Assembly (NCBI GenBank): GCA_001660395.1
Contig: LXWE01000001.1
Span: forward strand, 434,001-498,000
From: Alteromonadaceae bacterium XY-R5
Lineage (GTDB): Bacteria; Pseudomonadota; Gammaproteobacteria; Enterobacterales; Alteromonadaceae
DNA length: 64,000 nucleotides
Direction of reading: 5' to 3'
The translations under genes were made by a program, and so were the position numbers. Positions 50,261 through 59,880 of the stretch are shown here, one piece after another. Within the stretch, counting starts at the first letter, position 1. Every line of letters starts with the position of its first letter. A model generated the notes under the pieces. That model had not been told where the DNA came from. It made no database searches and worked only from the letters and a program-made list of their open reading frames with translations.

Positions 50261-51396
50261 TCCAGAGTACGTCGATAACGTAACATCGCAACCACGCCCA
50301 TGATGGCCATAAACGCAACAATGGCTGCGAGTTCAGGATAAACATCAGCAAGCTGTGAACCTTTCAACATGACGCCACGCACAATGCGCAGAAAATGCGT
50401 AAGGGGCAACACTTCCCCCAACCACTGAGCCCACTCAGGCATGCCCCGAAATGGGAACATAAAGCCAGATAACAGAATCGACGGCAGGAAGAAGAAAAAA
50501 GTCAGTTGCATCGCTTCCATCTGGGTTTTTGCTATAGTGGAAAAGGTAAACCCCAGAGCTAAATTGGCCAGAATAAACAGTGCAACGCCCGCTGCCAGGG
50601 TCACTAGAGCACCCGTAAACGGCACCTGAAATATCCCCATTGCCGCCCCGAGTACCACACAGGTTTGCACGATACCTATCAGGCTATACGGCAATATTTT
50701 ACCCACCATCACCTCCACAGGGCGTGCAGGCAGGGCTAACAGGTTTTCCATAGTCCCCCGCTCCAACTCCCGGGTCATTGCTATCGCGGTAATCATCACT
50801 GACGTCATGGTCAAAATGACCCCCAGCAAACCGGGAACGATATTGTATTGGGTAATCCCTTCGGGGTTATAGTTGCGCAACACATGCACATCGACCGCAT
50901 CGGGTTTTGCCTGCAAATATGATAACGCGCCACGAAACTCATGCCGTAAGGCGCGCTCCACAATCACACTGAACTGGGCAACCGCGTGAGAGGATGCAGC
51001 GGGATCAGAGGCATCGGCTTCCAACAACAGTTGCGGCTTATCACCATGCAGCAACCTGCGGGTAAAGCCGGCAGGTATGGTTAAGGCAAACGCCACCTTG
51101 CCCTGACGTAGTAACTGTTCAGACGACAGGTTAGCCTGTTCAGCGCCTTGATGTATCTCGAAATACCCGGATTGCAGCATGCCAGAGACAATACTGCGGG
51201 TAATCGGCGTATGTTCCTGCAAGTACACAGCTGTCGGTAGCGATTTAGGATCGGTATTAATCGCAAAGCCGAACAAAATCAGCTGCATCACCGGGATCAC
51301 CAGCATCATCGCAAAGGTCAGCTTATCCCGGCGCATCTGAATAAACTCTTTTTGAAAAATCCCGCTAATACGGGCAGTACTGAGGTCCCAGGCCAT
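50257..51396 (-). CDS. ABC-2 type transporter permease
   Basis: The 379-residue protein has an N-terminal helix, a large extracytoplasmic region, and five helices in the C-terminal half, the ABC-2 permease layout of the YhhJ/YbhS-like exporters. It shares its first base with the last base of the ATPase gene. In this family the permease, ATPase and HlyD-type protein form a drug or toxin exporter. The stop overlaps the end of the convergent diguanylate cyclase gene by four bases. Confidence 0.85.
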   Translation of the reverse strand: MAWDLSTARISGIFQKEFIQMRRDKLTFAMMLVIPVMQLILFGFAINTDPKSLPTAVYLQEHTPITRSIVSGMLQSGYFEIHQGAEQANLSSEQLLRQGKVAFALTIPAGFTRRLLHGDKPQLLLEADASDPAASSHAVAQFSVIVERALRHEFRGALSYLQAKPDAVDVHVLRNYNPEGITQYNIVPGLLGVILTMTSVMITAIAMTRELERGTMENLLALPARPVEVMVGKILPYSLIGIVQTCVVLGAAMGIFQVPFTGALVTLAAGVALFILANLALGFTFSTIAKTQMEAMQLTFFFFLPSILLSGFMFPFRGMPEWAQWLGEVLPLTHFLRIVRGVMLKGSQLADVYPELAAIVAFMAIMGVVAMLRYRRTLD

Positions 51397-52331
51397 CAGT
51401 TGTATTCCCGCTGATCTTTGCCAGCCTGTTGCATCAGGGCGATAAAGGCATCTTCCAGCTCAGGGGGGGCATCGATAATCCGCTGTCCTTGCGCGCATAG
51501 CCCTTGCAGACGTTGCAACAAAGCTGGCTGATCCGTGCCACTCACATGCAAAGCCGAACCAAAATAGGAGACATTGGCCACCTCGGGCTGCAACCTCAGT
51601 TGCTGTGCCAGCATACGCAGATCACGCCCCTGAATATGGTAGGTATAGATACCGGTATGCCGAATAATATCCTCGACACTGCCGCGGGCGAGCAAATGGC
51701 CGTTGGCCAGATACACTATCTGGTCGCAGCGTTCAGCTTCATCCATGTAATGGGTTGATAACAATACCGTCATGCCATCACTGGTTAGTTGCTGAATTTC
51801 ATCCCAGAAATCCCGTCGGGCCTGAGGATCCACGCCCGCTGTGGGTTCATCCAGCAGCAGTAACTGGGGTTTGGCCATGGTAACCGCCGCCAGTGCCAGT
51901 CGTTGTTTCCAGCCTCCTGATAACGACGCCGCTAACTGATGCTGTCGGTGAGCCAGGCCGAGTTTTTCCAGAATGGTATCCACCAAAGAGGGTATAGATT
52001 TAAGGCCATGTAATCTGGCCACAAACTGCAAATTTTCGCGAATGGTGAGATCATCCCAGAACGAGAATTTCTGGGTCATATACCCAGTGCGTAATTTGAT
52101 TTCCCGGCTTTGGGACAACACATCGAAACCAAGGCAACGCCCCTGCCCCCGGGTCGGCTGTAACAAACCACACAGCATACGAATGGTGGTGGTTTTACCC
52201 GAACCATTTGGCCCTAAAAAGCCCCAAACTTGGCCTTTGGGTAAGCGTAAATCGACACCATCAACCACCGTTTTATCACCAAAGTCCTTACCTAATCCTG
52301 TAACATCAATGGCGAATACACTATCACTCAC
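51396..52331 (-). CDS. ABC transporter ATP-binding protein
   Basis: The 311-residue ATPase has Walker A GPNGSGKTTTIRML, the signature LSGGWKQRLALA, Walker B LLLLDEPTAGVD and the switch histidine (LLSTHYMDEAE). It overlaps the HlyD-type gene by four bases and the permease by one. The C-terminal 80 residues match the YbhF/CcmA-like drug-export ATPases. It powers export by the permease at 50257-51396. Confidence 0.88.
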   Translation of the reverse strand: MSDSVFAIDVTGLGKDFGDKTVVDGVDLRLPKGQVWGFLGPNGSGKTTTIRMLCGLLQPTRGQGRCLGFDVLSQSREIKLRTGYMTQKFSFWDDLTIRENLQFVARLHGLKSIPSLVDTILEKLGLAHRQHQLAASLSGGWKQRLALAAVTMAKPQLLLLDEPTAGVDPQARRDFWDEIQQLTSDGMTVLLSTHYMDEAERCDQIVYLANGHLLARGSVEDIIRHTGIYTYHIQGRDLRMLAQQLRLQPEVANVSYFGSALHVSGTDQPALLQRLQGLCAQGQRIIDAPPELEDAFIALMQQAGKDQREYN

Positions 52332-53296
52332 AAACTCACCTCAACGGGCTGCCCGGGATGCAGGGTAACCTTGCCCAGATCGGATGCAGTGAAGCTAGCC
52401 TCAATCAAAAACACCAGTTTGTCGCGGCTTTGGGCTGAGTAAATCACAGGCGGCGTGTACTCCGCTTCGCTGGCAATGTAATTGATGTGTGCCTTAATCA
52501 GAGCACCTTCTGGCATGATGACCTGAACACTCTGTCCCTGAGAAAGTAACGCTAAATCACGCTGCGGCACATAAAATCGGACCCGCGCACTCTGGGCGGT
52601 ACTGATCGCCAGCACGGGAGCCGCAGCCGCAACAAATTCTCCCTGTCGATACACCACTTCCTCCACCTGCCCGGCCACGTTGCTGGTGATATGGCGTTGC
52701 GATAACTGATAGTCTGCCGCATCGACCCTGGCTTTAGCGGCTTGCACCGCCTGCTGAGCGGCTTCAAGTTGTTGCGGCCTTCCAGCCAACTCTGCCACTT
52801 CGATTTTATGGGCCAGACTCTCTACCTGAGCTGATGCCTGCTCAAATTCGGTCTGCGCTTTATCCAGTTGATTCTGAGCGGTCAGCCCCTGTTGCAACAA
52901 TTGTTTCTGCCGCTGCCATTCCTGTTGTGCCAGCACTTTACCTGCCAATGCCTGCTGGCGCTCACTGCGCAATTGAGCAATTTCTGCGGTTCTGGCGCCT
53001 GTGCTTAAATTTGCCAGTTCGGCCTGGGCCTGGCGGTAATTTGCCTGAGCAGCGGCCAGATCGGCCTTTTGTGTTTGATCATCAAGACTAAATAAAGGTT
53101 GCTCAGACGCAACCTGTTCACCTTCTTTCACATTCAGAGTGATAAGCCAGCCTGCCTGAGGGGCAGCAATATAATGCCACTGACTTTCCAGATAACCTGT
53201 GTAATGACTGGGGGAAGAACTTTCAGGCTGACAGGCTGCAAGCATCGCCCATAGCACGCCCAAGCTTGAAAAGCGTATTAACCGGTAACTCAGCAT
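52328..53296 (-). CDS. HlyD-family periplasmic adaptor lipoprotein
   Basis: The ATG at 53296 has GGAGG seven bases before it. The 322-residue protein begins with a lipoprotein signal (LWAMLAACQP), and contains a barrel-sandwich hybrid half (YIAAPQAGWLITLNVKEGEQ), a long coiled coil of about 110 residues (QRQKQLLQQGLTAQNQLDKA), and the second half (RHITSNVAGQVEEVVYRQGE). It links the permease to an outer-membrane channel. It overlaps the ATPase gene by four bases. The open frame upstream to 53425 overlaps the peptidase end and is unlikely. Confidence 0.84.
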   Translation of the reverse strand: MLSYRLIRFSSLGVLWAMLAACQPESSSPSHYTGYLESQWHYIAAPQAGWLITLNVKEGEQVASEQPLFSLDDQTQKADLAAAQANYRQAQAELANLSTGARTAEIAQLRSERQQALAGKVLAQQEWQRQKQLLQQGLTAQNQLDKAQTEFEQASAQVESLAHKIEVAELAGRPQQLEAAQQAVQAAKARVDAADYQLSQRHITSNVAGQVEEVVYRQGEFVAAAAPVLAISTAQSARVRFYVPQRDLALLSQGQSVQVIMPEGALIKAHINYIASEAEYTPPVIYSAQSRDKLVFLIEASFTASDLGKVTLHPGQPVEVSL

Positions 53297-53391
53297 TCCT
53301 TCACCTCCGTTACTGCATAACTGCATATCATCTCTGCAACAGAGATGAAAAGTGCCGGCGTCAGGGACAACGCCGGCAGTGTTAACATAGA

Positions 53392-54834
53392 CTACTTGGC
53401 AATTTCTTTCAGTAATACATACCAATGAGTCAGCGCGCCGTAGAAACTATCGACGGGCAACCGCTCATTTAACCCATGGGAAAAAGAATCACTGACTTTA
53501 ATATATTCGCCATGAACACCATAGCTAGGGATGCCTGCTGCCCTGAAATGCATGCCATCGGTGCCACCCGATGACATATAAGGCACAATTTCAAGCCCTG
53601 GGTAACGGGTATCAACGGCTTTTTGCAACGCCTCCAATACATCATTACGCAATGGCGAAGCATCTGTCACGGTCGGCGCAGAGAGCATGTTGATTGCAAT
53701 CTCGTCGTTTTGAATCACCTTTTTCAGGGTGGCGACCGTCTGCTCCATAGTTTCACCTGGGAAGACCCGGCAATTTACCGTCGCCACCGCAGATTGCGGC
53801 AAAGCGTTTTCAGCATGGCCACCACGCAACATAGTCGGCACACAAGTGGTGCTGACGGTCCCAACATAATTAGAATTTGCTCGTAATACCTGTACCGCCC
53901 AGGCATCGTTAGGATTGTTCGCAAACGCCGCCATTGCTTTGCCCAGCTCGCCCGAGGTGTTTTTAGCCGTCGCCGCAAAGTAGCGCTTGGTCAGCTCGTT
54001 CTGACGTACAGGGAACTGATAAGCTTCCAGCTTTTTCAGGGCTGTGGCTAGATCATAAATGGCGTTTGACCCCGTTGGACGGCTACTGTGACCACCGGGA
54101 TTAGTGACTTTCAGCTCAAACGTCACATAAGTTTTCTCGGCTGCCTGCAAGTCAAAGCTCGCCGGGGCACCGCCTTCTTCAGGAATAATGCCGCCGCCTG
54201 CATCGGCATTCAGTACAAATTCACTGTCAATTAAATCGCGATAATCCGTCACCAGCGCTTTGGTGGTCGCCATGCTACTTTCTTCGTCACCCGTAAAGGC
54301 AATAATCAAATCACGGTTCGGCACAAACCCTTCGGCTTTTAAGCGTAAAAATGCCGAGCTAACCGAGACCACACCTAACTTGTCGTCGACCGTACCACGA
54401 CCAAAGAAATAACCATTTTCCTGAATCAGGGTAAAGGGATCTTTCACCCAGTCCTCGCGCAAGGCTTCCACTACGTCCATATGCGCATTGATGCTAATGG
54501 GCTTCTTACCAGACGAACCATCACCGCGATAACGCACTACCAATGCTGCACTCTCACCCACCGGTAAGACATGAATATCCTCTTTGGCAAAACCGCCCTT
54601 TTCAAACAACCCGGCCAGATAATTAGCCATTTTAGGCACGTTACCATGCCCCTCGGCAGTGCGCATTTCCACCACGGTTTTATACATCGCCAGAGCCTGC
54701 TTGGCATAAGGAACTTCGTGATTAACAGGCAGCTCTTCTGTCGCCCAAACCGAGTGGGCAATTACAGCCGCAGAGACGGCCAATGCCACCTTTAGCCCTT
54801 GCATTTTTAACCCCAATTGACGTGCGGATATCAT
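53392..54834 (-). CDS. Secreted M20-family metallopeptidase
   Basis: The ATG at 54834 gives a 480-residue protein; other in-frame starts (54870, and a later Met) remain possible as none has a strong binding site. It has a signal peptide (LKVALAVSAAVIAHSVWA), the zinc motifs INAHMDVV, GRGTVDDKLG and FTGDEESS, and the dimerisation loop GGHSSRP. The M20 family cleaves small peptides or amino-acid conjugates using two zinc ions. It is followed by the HlyD operon but is 95 bases away. Confidence 0.83.
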   Translation of the reverse strand: MISARQLGLKMQGLKVALAVSAAVIAHSVWATEELPVNHEVPYAKQALAMYKTVVEMRTAEGHGNVPKMANYLAGLFEKGGFAKEDIHVLPVGESAALVVRYRGDGSSGKKPISINAHMDVVEALREDWVKDPFTLIQENGYFFGRGTVDDKLGVVSVSSAFLRLKAEGFVPNRDLIIAFTGDEESSMATTKALVTDYRDLIDSEFVLNADAGGGIIPEEGGAPASFDLQAAEKTYVTFELKVTNPGGHSSRPTGSNAIYDLATALKKLEAYQFPVRQNELTKRYFAATAKNTSGELGKAMAAFANNPNDAWAVQVLRANSNYVGTVSTTCVPTMLRGGHAENALPQSAVATVNCRVFPGETMEQTVATLKKVIQNDEIAINMLSAPTVTDASPLRNDVLEALQKAVDTRYPGLEIVPYMSSGGTDGMHFRAAGIPSYGVHGEYIKVSDSFSHGLNERLPVDSFYGALTHWYVLLKEIAK

Positions 54835-55097
54835 GACTTCTTTGTCCTTAGTCTTAGTGAAGAAAAACATCTTGGCAAAGTCGGCTTGCGGCCACCAGTA
54901 AAATCCGCCAACATTGCAAAAAATCCAGCTAAGTCGCAGACTTGGACTGTCTGAGCAGAATTTAAACAGCAGATGCGATAAACAGTGAGCTTTATGGGAT
55001 TGTTCCAGTTACCCCTGGCACACATTCACGGCAAAATAACGCCTCTTTTCTATCCTCAGTGTAACACTGTGACCGAACAGAAACGGAGCAAGCCAAT

Positions 55098-56552
55098 TTG
55101 ATCAATGCGCGCAATACCGGGCGATTGTTAGCCATGCCTGTGTTATGGATGGCATTGGTACAACTCACCTTTGGGCTGCTCTCACTGTTTTTCTTTCGCG
55201 ATCAAAACGCGCGCAATTTCTTCGAACCTGCCCTGCCCATGTTGTTATTTGCAGTGGCGTTGCTCAGCCGCATTAAACGTCAGGAACTTCCCAATATCAG
55301 CTTGCGCGATGCGCTAATTTTCGCGTCATCGACCTGGCTTATCATGGGGGTTGTGGGTGGCCTGCCTATCATGTATGTAACCCACGCAAGTTTTACCGAT
55401 GCAGTGTTTGAATCCATCAGTGCATTAACCACCACAGGCGCAACCGTGCTGACTGGCCTGGACGACATGCCAAAATCTTTTCTGATGTATCGTCAGTTTT
55501 TACAATGGATGGGCGGCTTAGGTGTGGTTATTTTTGTGGTCGCCGTGTTACCTATGCTGAACATAGGTGGTATGCGCCTGCTCAAAGCCGAAACACCAGG
55601 CCCGGTAAAAGACGATAAACTCTCTCCGCGCATTGCTAACACCGCTCACTATCTGTGGTTTATCTATGTTTTGTTAACCGTACTCTGCGCACTGGCTTAT
55701 CATCTGGCCGGTATGAGTGTGTATGATGCTCTCGCCCACAGTTTCACGACAGTATCAACCGGTGGCTTCTCTACCCATGATGCCAGCATGTGGTATTTCC
55801 AAAGTCACACTATATTGCTGATTTCAGACGTATTTATGATGTTGGGAGCCATCAGCTTTGCACTGCACTTTCGCGCGTTATATGCAGCCGATCCCAGCCA
55901 GTACTGGCAAGATGAGGAAACACGGGTGTTTATCCTGATTGTACTCGCCCTTAGTACCATACTTACCCTCTATCTGATGGCCAACAGCCGCTACGACACC
56001 CTGTGGGAATCCGCCAGCTTCGCCCTGTTTAATGTGATTTCCTTTATCACCAGTACCGGCTTTGGCGCCGTCGATTTAAGCAGCTGGCCTGCCGCCAGTG
56101 CGTTCTTTTTAATTTTCTGTGGCTACCTCGGTGGCTGTGCGGGCTCCACCGCTGGCGGCAACAAAATCATCCGTAACATCATTACCTTCAAAATGATGAT
56201 ACGTGAGCAAATGCAGCTGTTGCATCCCCGTTCGGTGCAAACCCTGCGTTATCAGGGCAAACCAGTAGAGGAAGATGTGCGCAGCTCGGTGATGGCATTT
56301 ATGACGTTTGCCGCAGCCAGTAGTTTTATTCTCACTATGATGCTGATGGCCACAGGCCTGGACTTTTGGTCATCTTTTAGCGCTGTTGCCGCCTGCCTGA
56401 ACGTATTAGGACCGGGCTTTGGCCAGGTCGGCAGCAACTTCCAGCCGGTGAGCGATACGGGTATCTGGATCCTGTCTCTGGCGATGCTAATGGGACGCCT
56501 TGAATACTTCACTTTACTGGCATTATTTTACCCCGCATTCTGGCGTCGCTGA
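55098..56552 (+). CDS. trkH: TrkH-type potassium uptake protein
   Basis: The 484-residue protein has the TrkH/KtrB pattern: repeated M1-P-M2 units with selectivity segments such as SALTTTGATVLTGL, TTVSTGGFSTHD and STGFGAVDLSSW, and a final one near FGQVGSNFQPV. It begins at a TTG at 55098 with GGAG about ten bases upstream. It forms the potassium channel with the NAD-binding TrkA subunit, which is not in the window. Length matches the family. Confidence 0.85.
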   Translation: MINARNTGRLLAMPVLWMALVQLTFGLLSLFFFRDQNARNFFEPALPMLLFAVALLSRIKRQELPNISLRDALIFASSTWLIMGVVGGLPIMYVTHASFTDAVFESISALTTTGATVLTGLDDMPKSFLMYRQFLQWMGGLGVVIFVVAVLPMLNIGGMRLLKAETPGPVKDDKLSPRIANTAHYLWFIYVLLTVLCALAYHLAGMSVYDALAHSFTTVSTGGFSTHDASMWYFQSHTILLISDVFMMLGAISFALHFRALYAADPSQYWQDEETRVFILIVLALSTILTLYLMANSRYDTLWESASFALFNVISFITSTGFGAVDLSSWPAASAFFLIFCGYLGGCAGSTAGGNKIIRNIITFKMMIREQMQLLHPRSVQTLRYQGKPVEEDVRSSVMAFMTFAAASSFILTMMLMATGLDFWSSFSAVAACLNVLGPGFGQVGSNFQPVSDTGIWILSLAMLMGRLEYFTLLALFYPAFWRR

Positions 56553-56686
56553 GCTGACACCCCGAACATCATCCCTGACAAATCCTTCCTTAGAGTAAGT
56601 CGTCATAACTAACTCTCGTAAAATCATGACTTTATCAACAAGCCTTGGTTATACTAGCTGTAACAAAGAATATCGATTATCCCACT

Positions 56687-57562
56687 ATGCGATTTAATAC
56701 TGTGGGGCTGATGGGTAAACCTGCGCATCAGGGCACCAATATCAGCCTAAATGCACTGATTGTGTACCTGAAAGAAAAAGGCTGCCGAATTCTGGTTGAC
56801 GAGAAGGTCGCTGCCAACTTGCCTGATGGCGACTTTGAGCCCAAAGAAGTCCATGAAATCGGCGCCGAAGCCGATTTGGTCATTGTTGTTGGGGGCGATG
56901 GCAATATGCTCGGTGCAGCCCGAATTCTAGCGCAATTTGATGTCGCTGTAGTCGGTGTGAACCGCGGTAATTTAGGCTTTCTGACAGACATTAATCCGGA
57001 AGACTTTGATGTTCAGCTTGATTCCATTTTCAATGGTGAATACCAAACCGAACAGCGCTTTTTGCTCGAAGTCGATGTGTATCGAGAGCATCAGCTAAAA
57101 AGCAGCAATGCTGCCGTCAATGAAGTAGTACTCCACCACAGCAAAGTCGCTCACATGATGGAATTTGAAGTCTTTATAGATGACAAATTTGTCTATTCTC
57201 AGCGTTCTGATGGACTCATTGTAGCCACACCAACCGGTTCAACTGCCTATTCTCTATCAGGTGGCGGCCCAATTTTAACGCCGAACCTGGATGCATTAAC
57301 ACTCGTGCCTATGTTCCCCCATACCCTTAGCAGCCGCCCGTTAGTGGTCGACGCCAATAGTGTGGTCAAAATAGTGGTCTCTGCCGATAACGCTGAAAAC
57401 CTGCAGGTAAGCTGTGACAGCCATATCGTACTGACGGTGATGCCAGGTGATGAAATACATATTCGTAAAAATCACAATCGACTGTCCCTGATACATCCAA
57501 ATAACTATAATTACTTCAATGTGTTACGAAAGAAATTACACTGGGGAAGTAAGCTTTTTTAA
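56687..57562 (+). CDS. nadK: NAD kinase
   Basis: The ATG at 56687 gives 291 residues and the usual start [16 protein letters not shown]. The nucleotide motif [21 protein letters not shown] and [16 protein letters not shown] are all present. The enzyme phosphorylates NAD to NADP using ATP. It is followed by recN, the normal order in gammaproteobacteria. The frame upstream to 56645 is not supported by a binding site. Confidence 0.9.
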   Translation: MRFNTVGLMGKPAHQGTNISLNALIVYLKEKGCRILVDEKVAANLPDGDFEPKEVHEIGAEADLVIVVGGDGNMLGAARILAQFDVAVVGVNRGNLGFLTDINPEDFDVQLDSIFNGEYQTEQRFLLEVDVYREHQLKSSNAAVNEVVLHHSKVAHMMEFEVFIDDKFVYSQRSDGLIVATPTGSTAYSLSGGGPILTPNLDALTLVPMFPHTLSSRPLVVDANSVVKIVVSADNAENLQVSCDSHIVLTVMPGDEIHIRKNHNRLSLIHPNNYNYFNVLRKKLHWGSKLF

Positions 57563-57611
57563 GCCCGCAGCAAAATTCTTTTTGTGCAACATCTAGACAC
57601 CAGAATAAAAC

Positions 57612-57642
57612 CTGTATAAATTTACAGTGTGTTTTTAAACAG
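57612..57642 (+). promoter_or_regulatory. Tandem LexA (SOS) boxes of recN
   Basis: CTGTATAAATTTACAG (57612-57627) is a perfect CTGT-N8-ACAG box. A second box, GTGTGTTTTTAAACAG (57627-57642), matches at three of four left positions and all four right positions. Both lie just before the recN start, so the gene should be induced by DNA damage. E. coli recN also has more than one box. Confidence 0.8.
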
Positions 57643-57655
57643 GTTTTATTCAGGC

Positions 57656-59329
57656 ATGTTGACGCATCTTTCCATTCATAATTTGGCTATCGTAAAACGT
57701 CTTGATATTGATTTTCATCAGGGTATGACTGCTATTACCGGCGAAACCGGAGCAGGTAAATCTATCGCTATTGATGCGCTTGGGCTTTGCCTGGGTGAAC
57801 GGGCTGATGCCACTATGGTGCGCAGTGGCGCTGAAAAGGCCGAAGTCACCGCCAGCTTTTGTGTCGAACACCTTCCTCAAGCGCGTCAGTGGCTGCAGGA
57901 ACAAGACCTGGAAGACGAGTTCGACTGTATTATCCGTCGGGTTTTATCAGCCGAAGGACGCTCAAAAGCCTATGTCAATGGCACACCTGTCTCACTGCAA
58001 CAACTGAAAAATCTGGGACAGTTGCTGATCAGTATTCATGGACAGCATGCCCATCAGCAATTGCTAAAGGCCGAGAATCAGCGCCAGTTACTTGATGCAT
58101 ATGCTGAACATCCAAAACTTCTGAATACCGTCAGTCATGATTACCAGGCTTTACGAAGTGCACAAAAACACTATCAGCAGTTGCAGGCCAGTCAGCAGCA
58201 ACGCGAAGACAGGCGTCAACTGCTGTCTTACCAGGTCGAAGAGCTGGATGAATTTGCCTTACAAGAAAATGAATTTGCCGAACTTGAAGTGGAGCATAAA
58301 CGCCTGAGTCACAGCCAAACCTTACTTGAACAGGCTCAGCGCAGTTTTTACATGTTATATGACGCCGATGAATTCAATGCGCTTGCAGCTATTCAGCAAA
58401 GTCTGGATAGCTTGAGTGAATTACAGGAACACGATGCCGCACTTACGCCCATTGTAAACCTGCTTAATGAAGCCTGCATTCAGGTTGAAGAAGCGGCACA
58501 TGAATTACGCAGTTACGCCGAAGATATGGATATCGATCCGTTCCGTTTACAACAAGTGGAAGCCCGCTATTCGAAAACCCTGGAATTAGCGCGCAAACAC
58601 GGTGTAGCGCCAGAAGAGCTGGCAAAACATCACCTGCAACTGGTAGAAGAATTCAATGGTCTGCAGCAGGACGATGAAGCACTTGCAAATCTGCAACAGC
58701 AACTCGAGCAACTCGAACAAACCTATTATCAAAGCGCCGAAGCCTTAAGCCTGTCGCGTCAAAAAAGCGCTAAACGACTGGCGAAAGAAATTGAAACTCA
58801 GATCCGTAAACTCAATATGGCCCATGCAGTGATGAACATTGAGGTCGTATTTGAGGCTGAACAAACCCCAAATCGTAGTGGCCTTGATCAAATTCGTTTT
58901 AAAGTTGCCACCAACCCGGGACAAGCCGCAGATGCTCTGGAAAAAGTCGCATCTGGTGGTGAGTTATCTCGTATTGGTTTAGCCATTCAGGTAATCAGCT
59001 CCAGCCGTCTCAAAGTACCGACCATGATTTTTGATGAAGTTGATACCGGCATCAGTGGACCGACTGCGGCTGTAGTCGGCCAATTGTTGCGCCAATTAGG
59101 TCAGAATAATCAGGTAATGTGTGTAACTCACTTACCTCAGGTCGCAGCCCAGGGGCATCAGCAAATGTTCGTGACTAAGTTTAGTGACAAACACAGTACA
59201 GAAACACACATGATTTGTTTATCTGAAAATGAACGAATTAACGAATTGGCACGTCTATTAGCAGGAGACAAGCTCACGGAATCGGCCATTGCCAACGCCA
59301 AAGAGCTGTTATATCAACACGCAGGATAG
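57656..59329 (+). CDS. recN: DNA repair protein RecN
   Basis: The ATG at 57656 gives 557 residues. The N-terminus has MLTHLSIHNLAIVKRLDIDF and Walker A GETGAGKSIAIDALGL; a long coiled coil fills the middle; the C-terminus has the ABC signature ASGGELSRIGLAIQVI and Walker B MIFDEVDTGISG. RecN is an SMC-like protein for double-strand break repair. The two LexA boxes upstream agree. It lies between nadK and bamE in the same direction. Confidence 0.92.
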   Translation: MLTHLSIHNLAIVKRLDIDFHQGMTAITGETGAGKSIAIDALGLCLGERADATMVRSGAEKAEVTASFCVEHLPQARQWLQEQDLEDEFDCIIRRVLSAEGRSKAYVNGTPVSLQQLKNLGQLLISIHGQHAHQQLLKAENQRQLLDAYAEHPKLLNTVSHDYQALRSAQKHYQQLQASQQQREDRRQLLSYQVEELDEFALQENEFAELEVEHKRLSHSQTLLEQAQRSFYMLYDADEFNALAAIQQSLDSLSELQEHDAALTPIVNLLNEACIQVEEAAHELRSYAEDMDIDPFRLQQVEARYSKTLELARKHGVAPEELAKHHLQLVEEFNGLQQDDEALANLQQQLEQLEQTYYQSAEALSLSRQKSAKRLAKEIETQIRKLNMAHAVMNIEVVFEAEQTPNRSGLDQIRFKVATNPGQAADALEKVASGGELSRIGLAIQVISSSRLKVPTMIFDEVDTGISGPTAAVVGQLLRQLGQNNQVMCVTHLPQVAAQGHQQMFVTKFSDKHSTETHMICLSENERINELARLLAGDKLTESAIANAKELLYQHAG

Positions 59330-59457
59330 AATTAGTCATTGATTGACAAGGGCCGGTCAGGTTAGGATTCGGCCTTCTTGCATGGAATTTTCGCTGTCAT
59401 TGACGACGAAACTCCATCCTGTCGAGCGAAATAATAACAAGCCAGGTTCTGGAAATA

Positions 59458-59811
59458 ATGAAGTTAAGAAATTTGCTGCTTGCATGCACAGTGTTGGGTC
59501 TGACGGCCTGTAGTAACTGGATTTACCGTATTGATGTGCCTCAGGGTAACTTCCTTGAGCAAAAAGACGTAGATAAACTGCGTGTTGGCATGACCAAAGA
59601 ACAGGTCATTTATGTTTTAGGTCGCCCTGTTCTGCAGGACAGTTTTGACCATGATACCTGGTATTATCTGTATGATATGAAACGCGGTATGCAGGACCGT
59701 GGTAAAGATTTCCGTAAACAGTTAATAGTGCATTTTAATCAGGATAAAATCGCTTCAGTAACAGGTGATTTTGAACTGTCAGCAGACTTTAACACCCCAC
59801 TGGATCTTTAA
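59458..59811 (+). CDS. bamE: Outer membrane assembly lipoprotein BamE
   Basis: The 117-residue protein has a lipoprotein signal with cleavage at LTAC (Cys18), then the BamE domain with VDKLRVGMTKEQVIYVLGRP and DTWYYLYDMKRGM. BamE is a small subunit of the BAM complex that inserts outer-membrane proteins. Size and the position next to recN are normal for gammaproteobacteria. Confidence 0.9.
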   Translation: MKLRNLLLACTVLGLTACSNWIYRIDVPQGNFLEQKDVDKLRVGMTKEQVIYVLGRPVLQDSFDHDTWYYLYDMKRGMQDRGKDFRKQLIVHFNQDKIASVTGDFELSADFNTPLDL

Positions 59812-59880
59812 TTAAGTCTTCCCTGGAGGGCTTTCCCCTTCAGGGTACCTAAATACCGCTATCGTTCAGGGAATGACGTA

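Noticed and set aside
59349-59376. Terminator after recN
   Set aside because: AGGGCCG and CGGCCTT nearly pair, but the loop is long, one pair is G-T and the T-run is poor; not listed.
59827-59851. Terminator after bamE
   Set aside because: A near-perfect stem CCCTGGAGGG/CCCTTCAGGG is present, but no T-run follows.
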